Shown piece after piece: positions 40,537-64,000 of a stretch of 64,000 nucleotides of DNA. The translations under genes and the position numbers were made by a program. Numbering within the stretch: the first letter of the stretch is position 1; each line of letters opens with the position of its first letter. Origin of the DNA: Stramonita haemastoma. Taxonomy: Eukaryota; Mollusca; Gastropoda; Neogastropoda; Muricidae. The DNA lies in contig CM060327.1 in assembly GCA_030674155.1 (NCBI GenBank), forward strand, positions 20,293,040 to 20,357,039, in the 5' to 3' direction. Below the pieces are notes generated by a model. That model had not been told where the DNA came from and did not search any database. It was given only the letters and a program-made list of their open reading frames with translations.

Positions 40537-41616
40537 TCTGATTCTTCTCGTTTTTTCTCTCTAAAATCAAAACATGATCTGCCAAACTGACGATAACCTG
40601 GATCATTACACATGAACAATCTTGTTCAGTTTCTCTGTGACTTATTTGTGATAACCATTCATTGCACACTTATACATGAGGTTGCTGTGCTTACATGTTT
40701 GCTCGTCAAGTATAATAGTGGTTCTCTTCTTTACTTTCTTGGGTTTTTTTGTTTGTTTTGGCTATTTGTTTGTGGGGGGGGGGGGGGGGGGGTTGTTGGG
40801 GGATTTTTTGTTAGTTTGGTTTTGGGGGGTTTGTTTTCCTTGATTTTTTGTTTAGTTTAGACACAGATGAGAGAACCTGTAGAAAAAGAAATCTTCCAAA
40901 AAAGTATGTTTGTGTGAATGTTTCACTAGTTTTGTATCTTCCCTCACAAAACAATTACGAATCTATTATGTGTGATTATTTATATATATAAACTATATAC
41001 TTGTGTGTACATAAACTTTATCATTCCAGAATATCAATGATGCATATTTGTGTACATTTATGTATGGGAAGATATATTCCAAGTTTCCTACAAGAATGAT
41101 GACAGTAACACATTTGTTTATGATTTTTGAAGATTAGATAAAAACTTGCACCAAACTACAATGAAACCTATCATTGTTTTAAGTGTCAGCTGTCAAGATT
41201 TTTATAACATCATTTTACAATTGGGTTGGTTTGGTTGTTTTGGTTTTATTTGTTTTTTTTAACCTGAACTTAAGTTGTGGTTTTTTTTTTCCTCCCTTAA
41301 AAATAAATGCATTCATTTTTAGTTAATCATATTCACTGTGATAATTAAATGCTTCACGCCAACTTCATATTTGTGTTGACATCGTGCCTGTTTGTTACAG
41401 AGTGAATGACAGAGAGAATGGAGCTTAACTTGTGGTTTAGTTTTTGTGTTTCTTTGTATTCATTGCACTGTGAAAGAATACTACAGGTACTGTAGTCTTT
41501 CAGATTATGGAAGAGCACTCTTTAATGAACTCTCCTGGATACAAACAAGACCAAAAAGTGGCCTGCACAAGTATATAATATATCCCCAGTGAAGGGTGCT
41601 GTGAGTGGGTATATTG

Positions 41617-41885
41617 GGGGGACAGGATAGGCTAGTGGTCAGAACATTGCGCTCGCAATTTGACGACCCGAGTTCAATTCCCGTTGGAGGGGATTTTTCC
41701 CCTGGGGTTAACATCAGTGCTGACTCCACTCTCCCCAAAAGTCTTTCGGATGAGACTGTAAACGAGGCCCTGTGTGCGAACGCAGCAGAACATCTAGCGC
41801 ACAGTTAACTATTGTTCTGAAGTTCTTCAAACTGCATACGGGACTGGTGAAAAAGCCATGAGTGAACCGAATGATACAAGATCAA
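41617..41885 (+). mobile_element. SINE family B copy with internal deletion
   Basis: The head is good (GGATAGGCTAGTGGTCAGAA, GAGTTCAATTCCCG). The 3' half is rearranged and shortened after AACATCTAGCGCAC. Confidence 0.8.
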
Positions 41886-41999
41886 AAACTGCACATACCA
41901 ACTACGGGGACTGTGTAGGTCAAAACAATTGCACAGTTGTAGGTTGCCTTTCATTATCCATTAAATCTCTCATAACAAGCTAATAAAGCAGAACTTGAA

Positions 42000-44900
42000 C
42001 ATAATATTTGTTTATAATATATTCAGTACAGATTTTAAAATGCAACACACGGGGCTGTTAAAAACATCTTTCATCTCTTTTAAATTTACAGTAAAACCAC
42101 TCTCTCTCTTTCTCTCAAACAACCCCAGACCTTCCCCTCTCAAATGACCACACACACAAGCGTAATCAGAAAACCCCTAAATGACAACAAAAATCATATT
42201 GTAACGTTAATATGTTCTTTATTCATTTTTTTTTTTAATCGACATCTTTTTATGTACAATTCAAATCTTTCCCAAATACTGGGAAAGCCAAAAACTGCAA
42301 ACAAACATTTGCAGCACCATGCATTCATAATCTTCCAAGGAGTGAAGGGGTTGGGATATTGCCATCATGGGGGAGAGGGGGGGGAAGGGGGGGATACAGA
42401 GAATTATACTGTACTTGGCCTAAGTCTCCCACAACCAAGATAAAATCAAAAAATATAAGAAGCTAGGAAAAGGGGAAAGGGGGAGAAAAAAAATTCAGCA
42501 TCACTTATTTATTACACATTCCTCATTTTGTGTTACATTCTACCTTGTGCTGTCCAGGTAACTGTGCAAACGAAATATAAATAAGAATTATGTACACCAT
42601 GCACACAAGGACTAGATTCCATTCTCGGGATATGCAAAGTCTCCTCTTTGCCATCATCCGCAAACTGCTGGGCTTTAAGCTGAATAAACTATTAAAAAAA
42701 CAAAAACACCCAGGTAACACAAGTGTAGTAGTAGTCCAAGATGTTTAACTGTTATTGCTATTCAATACTTGGAAGTCTTCAGAAGAAAATGGGAGAAAAA
42801 AACAAGCAACTTTACAACAAAAAAAAGTATCCTTTGCCCAACTTCATACTATACCATCAATTAGTTCAGTGCCCTTCACTCACAAAGACACGAGTTGGCC
42901 CTGAAAAAGAAAAGAGCACTGCAGAAGTTGATAACACATCTGAATAAATGAAATACTTTTAGAATAAATCTTACACTGCACAGCACTTCATTGATTACTA
43001 ACACTACAACATATCAAACAGATACACTTTTATTAATCTTTATTTTCCTTCTTTCTCTTAGAAATTTCACTCCTTTATTAATTACTCACTGAAATTTTGG
43101 GGGGGATTCTCTTTTCCCCCTCAGAAAACGAAGTCTTTATATAGCACAAAAGTCTTTAAGAAAAAATAAACTGCAATTATCTGTTTATTCTATTACCACA
43201 TACTAATAAGAACATCTACCTATTCAACTTTTTTTTTTTTCGCAGAAAGGACCAAAATGTTCCAGCCATTTAAAAGCGTCCTACTTTACAGAATAAGTCT
43301 CTGCCAAGTGCAAACAGTTTTGCAGCACATTTCACAACATTATGATTATCCTTCCCAATCTAGTTAAAACTTGACCTATGCCATAACAGCAAAAACACCG
43401 ACTGTTTATATACCACTGAACTTGACCTGCACTAAGTTCACAAACAAAACATAAGGCTGCAACTCAGGAGGGTTCTTCCTCAAGCCAAGTGGGGTTTTCC
43501 TACCAGAAATCTTCGAATCGAAAAAAAGGGGAAAAGATACGGGAAGGAAGCACTGATTTCATCATTGTGCATGAAACGTAATTCAGTTCTCTGTACAGAA
43601 ACAGAAAGCAGGAGTAAACTGTTTATCAAAAGTTTAAAACCACTTTTTTCACAGAGATGTCGATAGAAAAAAAAAAGTACAGAATATTTGCAATTATGAT
43701 GACGTTTCATTCAATCACTACTACATGGATCTTGGATGTGACATTTTCTGTTGAATACTTCAGTCATTTGCCAAAGTAAAAACTGCAAGCATTCTGTACA
43801 ATATTTCTCTAACATGTCTGTGAAAAACAAATGGGCTTAACTTTTTTTTTTGTTAAACAGTAGGTATACTCCACATTGCATCACGGAGGAAAACCACAGT
43901 AACCGGTCTGAGTAGTTTTATAGACTCTGAAGAAAACGAGACTCAGAATCATGACAACAAGAAAAATCCGAAAGCCCGTGAAAAGGTTCGCCCCGAAGTA
44001 AAGGCCAACGGCATCACTGACGAACACCTTCCATACTGGTCAGATTTCCTCAACATTCGGAATCACAGAAACCAACATCACAAAAAGAGAAAGAAAATAC
44101 CATCGGTCCCCATAAGAAGCATCACACAGCGACCAGACCAAACAGTGATAGGCTGCAAGTTTTACCTAGTCTCTCAGTCACGCATGTTGATAACGATACC
44201 TTCATTTTGCCCCTGAACACAGCATCAACAATGCAATATTGATAAGCATAAGTAACCGTACTGCTCAACTCTGCAGTAGTGTACATTAAAAAGCAACAAA
44301 AAAGTCATGGACGCCATTAAAATCTGGTCATGTTGATGGATTACATACATCATGCAAGCTGAGAAATGTCAGGAGTTTAAAATGGTGAATATGCCATGAC
44401 ATGATATTTGTTCTTCTGTGACGAAACTTACTACAATGAATGTACTCCCATATTTGCACACAGGGAAAAAACATGAGTGGAGACAATACAGACATACCTG
44501 CAACAACTCTAGTGAATCGACATGTATATGACAAGAAAATAATGACAGTATCTGTTTGTAGATTCCTACATAATTCTGTGAGATATAATACAAACTATGC
44601 ATGAATGAAATTGATGATTTAAAAGCGAAAGGTGTTAAACGAAACAAAAGCATGCAGTGATGTAACGAGGATATGATATGAACTAAAACACATTTGGTCC
44701 TCAGATACAAACCTCGGCCACTCTCGGCAAAATGATAGCATACCACACAAACCGCCGCATTCAGTTCCAATACCTTCATGAGATTGCAGTCAATGTTTTG
44801 TTTTTTCATCTTTAAAAATCATTTTGCGTGTGTATTTACTGGCAGTGTGTGCAGCGTTTTGGGGGTTATGTCAGTGTGACGTGTGTGTGTGAATATATTG

Positions 44901-46147
44901 TGCGGAGACAGAGAATCCTGAACTGGTGTATACTGTCGTACACACCTCCACCAGACCTCTAGTGTATTGATGATGATGATGGAACACTTCTTCACAAATA
45001 AAACAGTTTCATTAAATTCCTTTAAAACTAAAACAATGTTCAGAGTCCCCCTGTCTAGTACTTCCCTACCCCTAAAACCTATTTCTGTATTAAAGGTTTA
45101 CTGCTACAATCATCTCTAAAACCATTGATGCCTAAACGTCCAGTATCAAGAACTTACAAGTTCTGTCACCAACAACCTAACTTTGTTTCCCACCACAGAG
45201 CCAGTTTTGGACATCTGTGTATGTTTTGTGTGAGTACACGTTTTATTTGTTTTATTTTTTTTCCGTTTCAATTTTCGATTTTTTTTTTCTTCTTTTCATG
45301 ATATCACAAATCAAGGATTTCATCAAACAAGTTTCTCTGGGTTTGGCCACCTATTGGATATCTAACCAAAGCCACGCTTTGATAAGATTTTAGGTTGTTC
45401 AAATCCCAACCAACCACTGGGGCCGTATCTGGGCAGTCACGAGGGTAAATCAATCCACTCGTGTCAGGTATCTCCATCTTTTCTGATACTGAACTTCATC
45501 AACCTGCAAAAGAGCAGAGTTCATGATAATCCTGCCCTAAACCGTGCTTCTAGTCATCATAAAATGTGGCGTTTTTCGCAATGTGCACTGGACTTAAGTT
45601 GTGCTTGATTTTGACGACAGAACATTTCAAGGAAAGATCACGACAACCCTCAAGTAAGCTGTACCCCAGAATTCATGCCAACAACTCGAAGTGCTGTAGC
45701 ATGAAATTCAACCACAACTGGTCTTGCCTCGTCTTGCAGGATTGGTCTGCACGAACGAACAGAGCGTGCGCACTATCAGTGAGCTGAGAGTAGAAGGCTA
45801 TCATCAAACCCAAAATCAACAGACCCACTTGTTTTGTTTTTTTTCCTTTTTTTTTTTTTTTTTACAGTACAGGTTATTTCAAAACCATCACCCACTGACC
45901 CTCACCATTCTCCTCTCTCTCCCACCCCACCACACTCAGCAATGGAAGGGGGCAGGTAGAGAACAGGAAACGATGAAGGGCCATGCTGCTAATACATGTA
46001 GTCTTTTCTGCCGCGCGGAACGGCACGACAGAAGAAAGCCACGAGTCCTGTGTCTGTCTTCAGTAGCCCACCTTCAGTAGCCCACCTTCAGTAGCCCACC
46101 TTCAGTAGCCCACCTTTTCTCTCTCTCCGTGTCTCTCTCTCTCTCTC
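42000..46147 (-). other. Possible long 3' UTR of the CREB3L gene
   Basis: About 4.1 kb of mostly unique, AT-rich sequence almost free of microsatellites, unlike the rest of the window, directly downstream of the CREB3L stop. It begins with four copies of a 14-bp unit at 46058-46118. AATAAA on this strand occurs near 43030, 42505 and 42222. No coding exon was recognised. The boundary is inferred. Confidence 0.4.
46058..46118. repeat. 14-bp tandem repeat, about 4 copies
   Basis: The unit TTCAGTAGCCCACC is repeated almost without change just downstream of the CREB3L stop codon, followed by a short (CT)n. Confidence 0.9.
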
Positions 46148-59984
<13,837 letters not shown>

Positions 59985-60352
59985 CTACAACACACACACA
60001 CACAACGATGTAGGTAACGGACATCTTTTCAAAAATGTCAATTATCTATGGAAGGACCCTAAGGTTTTTTCTTTTATTTTTTCGTGCATTAAAATTAACT
60101 TCGACATTTGTTATACAAAATGTAAATATACAACACTGAACAAATGAGACTTTTTTCAGACTACCTCTATATTATATGTACATCAATTCAACACCCATAT
60201 ACTTTGTCGTTTTAAAAGGTCTTGCCCTTACCATACGATGACACTTCGTGATGGTCTTTATTAAAGGTCTCTTCATTACCATGCTTTTAATAACACAATA
60301 CAAATCTTCATTTCTTCAAGGGTTTGGGTATTTTTAACCACCCTTTCAAATC

Positions 60353-60353
<1 letters not shown>

Positions 60354-60409
<56 letters not shown>

Positions 60410-60412
60410 ACA

Positions 60413-60450
<38 letters not shown>

Positions 60451-60535
60451 CACACACAACACACAACACACATCCACACACAACACACAACACAACACAC
60501 ACACACAACATCACCACACACACTCACACCACACA
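60354..60535. repeat. (CA)n-rich region
   Basis: CA repeats with AACACAC variants upstream (gene sense) of the first recognised CREB3L exon. Confidence 0.96.
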
Positions 60536-60649
60536 CCAACCAGCTATACTACACAGACACCCTGACAGAGCACCAATCTGTTAAATAGAACATGCATGCA
60601 AAACAAATATGTGGCAAGAAACACACAAAGGCTTTTCTCTCTAATGCAC

Positions 60650-61399
<750 letters not shown>

Positions 61400-61751
61400 G
61401 GAAAGCCCAATATCACCAAGTCACAAGTGTGAATAATAGTATACTAATACACTCTAAAAAATTGAACAACACAGGGAAGGGTTCACAACTTCACTGTCCA
61501 ACTCAGCGAGTGATGTAACGGGGTTGTGGATATGCACAATTTATTTTTGTCTGGTCTGTCACAAGCTGTCTCTGCCATCAGTCAAACAACTCGTCCTCTT
61601 TTTTCTCACTGCTGCTTCCTTCCCCACCATTGTGAATCCATCAGATCCCCCCCCCCACACACACACACACACCAAAAAACAACAACCTTGGTGCATATAG
61701 GAGCAAATCATAAATAAGGAAGGGGGAGGCCTGAGAGACTAGTGTGAGAGA

Positions 61752-61820
61752 CACAGAAGAGGGGGGAGAGAGAGGAGGGGGAGAGAGAGAGAGGGAGAGA
61801 GAGAGAGAGAGAGGAGGGGG

Positions 61821-61888
<68 letters not shown>

Positions 61889-61890
61889 AT
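61752..61890. repeat. (GA)n with GGGGA patches
   Basis: Purine-rich tract on the plus strand. Confidence 0.96.
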
Positions 61891-62161
61891 CATCTTGAGA
61901 GAAAGAAAAAACGCATGCATGCATTTTGTCCCTTTCTCACAATACGATGTTTCTGATAATAAACAAAGAACTAAATGAATCTATTTATAATGTAAATGGC
62001 AGAAAAATAATTGATGTGAATTTTTCTGTTCAGTTATGAAATGATACTGCATGAGAGCTCAGCTGTTGGAATAATATATATTATGGGAAGAAAAAGACCC
62101 CATCAGAACAGCGTTATAGGCAAACATAATACTTATTGTGTGCATTATTTACTGCATATGC

Positions 62162-62164
<3 letters not shown>

Positions 62165-62227
<63 letters not shown>

Positions 62228-62476
62228 TGTGTGTGTGTGTGTGGTGTGTGTGTGTGTGTGTGTTGTGTAGTGTGTGTGTGTGGTGTGTGTGTGTGTTCTG
62301 TGTTGTCTGTTGTGTGTCTGTGTGTATGTGTGTGTGTGCTGTGTCTGTGTGTATGTCTTGTGTGTGTGCGTGTGACAGACACCCAACCCACACAGATATC
62401 AACATTTCAATGACACAGATGAAACAAAGGCATCACATCGTCATTGTTATAATAAAATCATCACCATCTGGCAAGC

Positions 62477-62549
<73 letters not shown>

Positions 62550-62563
62550 CTCTCTCCACACAC

Positions 62564-62598
<35 letters not shown>

Positions 62599-62620
62599 CA
62601 CACAACACACACACACACAG
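62165..62620. repeat. (GT)n, (CT)n and (CA)n tracts
   Basis: (GT)n 62165-62380, (CT)n 62478-62556, (CA)n 62557-62620. Confidence 0.96.
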
Positions 62621-63136
62621 AACAAAGTACAGTGACTCAGTACAAAGATTCCCAATACAACTGGCAGTGACCGAATACTGGTGGGAACGGTCACAAATGC
62701 CCTTGCACCCAGTTTTCGCAGATCAGTCATAAGAGCGTTTGCACCCTTTTCATGTATGCTTTAGTTTCAATGTTTTATCTTTTCATGTATTTGTGAATGG
62801 ACAAAATATGCTCCAGTGAACATCATTACACTATGTATAAAATATATTATAACTTGCTTTACTGCTAGTTTTTAAAGTTGGTTTTACTATTGATGAACCA
62901 TTTATCCTTTCAGCCTGAGGAAGCTTCAGAATAAAAATGAAAATGTGCTGATGATCAAAATAAAAGAAGAGATACGAATGATGATTATATATTATATACA
63001 CATATATGATTTACATTTAAAATTATGATAATCCACAATGATCTCCGAGTGTGCACTTGTCTTAGTCCAGTATAATTATGGCAATATAAAGGAGACTGAG
63101 ATGTGCTTTTACATTACTCCTTCTGGGAACCAGCTT

Positions 63137-63155
63137 AAAGTGTGTGTGTGTGTGT

Positions 63156-63200
<45 letters not shown>

Positions 63201-63328
63201 GTGTGTGTGTGTGTGTAAGTGTGTGTGTGTGTGTATGTGCTGGTGGTAGTGATTAGTGTGCGTGTGGTGGGTGAGTGATGAGTGTGTACCGTGTGTGTGT
63301 GTGAGTGTGAGTGGTGTGGTGTGTGTGT

Positions 63329-63396
<68 letters not shown>

Positions 63397-63600
63397 TGGT
63401 GGTGTGTGGTGTGTGTGTGTGCGTGTGTGTGTGTGTGTGTGTGCGTGCATGTGTGCGTGCGTGTGCGTGAGTGTATGTGTGCGTGGGTGAGTGCACGGGT
63501 GTGACTCTCTGTGTGTGCATGCGTGTGTGCATGCGTGCGCGTGCGTGCGCATGTGTGAGGGGAAGTGGGAAGATGGAGATGTATATATATATATATATAT
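63137..63600. repeat. (GT)n-rich region
   Basis: About 420 bases of degenerate (GT)n with GC variants at the right, and a short (AT)n at 63582-63600. Confidence 0.95.
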
Positions 63601-64000
63601 TTTATTCAGGGCTTACAACTTCAGTGCCAAAACATCCTTGATGAGTAAGCAGGACTTGAAAATTTTACACTTGTGTGTATGCATGAAAGAGTGAACGCTC
63701 TATAAACACACACATTAAAAAAGGCACAGGTGCCTGCCTACAATGCTTGCTACCTATGTGCAAGAAATGAACCAGAGGGTTTATCTAATCACAAATGGAA
63801 AATTATATGATCTCCACAAGCCCCCAGTGTGGTACTGGACTGGAAATACTCAGATAGTATAGTAGTGGAGTGGAAATAATGCAAATGTTGCTACCCATTA
63901 TTGGGTCAAGGATCAATTAATCCTGACAGACTATGTGCATCCATAATTGATTAATTAAATAGTTTGCGTACCCCAAGCAACCACACACAACATGGGCAGC

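Larger units (their letters stand above)
32760..41610. other. Intergenic sequence without recognisable genes
   Basis: Between the two convergent genes. Apart from the SINEs, microsatellites and minisatellite listed separately it is AT-rich and unique. Openings at 38968-39354 (minus), 38999-39292 and 39472-39702 (plus) have no recognised family and no splice context. Confidence 0.5.

Overview
The window is animal nuclear DNA with short exons, GT-AG introns, dense microsatellites and many SINE/LINE fragments. The repeat families look molluscan, probably from a gastropod; this is an inference from repeat style and was not checked against a database. No operons, CRISPR arrays or rRNA genes are present. 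Two protein genes can be assembled, pointing towards each other.

Plus strand, 423-27505: the 3' part of a type IV diacylglycerol kinase (DGK zeta/iota class). Twelve exons join with fully consistent phases into 383 residues and a stop. They cover the end of the accessory catalytic region, a long Ser/Pro linker, the ankyrin repeats and a C-terminal ETAV PDZ ligand. The C1 and kinase domains lie to the left of the window. A possible 3' UTR runs to an AATAAA cluster near 30.95 kb.

Minus strand, 59984-46148: nearly all of a CREB3L1/2-type (OASIS/CrebA) ER membrane-bound bZIP factor. Eight exons cover an acidic N-terminus, a TPPSS motif, the CREB3 signature plus bZIP, a transmembrane segment, a candidate S1P site and a luminal tail. 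The last exon is disrupted: the natural-looking luminal tail, with two N-glycosylation sequons, lies in a different frame from the start of the exon.

The rest is intronic or intergenic. It holds two main SINE families: A, with a tRNA-like head plus a 5S-rRNA-like segment, and B, tRNA-derived with a LINE-like tail. It also holds single copies of other tRNA-derived elements, decayed non-LTR reverse transcriptase fragments, five minisatellites, a 176-bp near-perfect palindrome, an inverted pair of a roughly 285-bp repeat, and very many (CA)n, (CT)n, (AT)n, (GATA)n, (TTC)n and poly-G tracts. From 31 to 42 kb no gene is recognisable.
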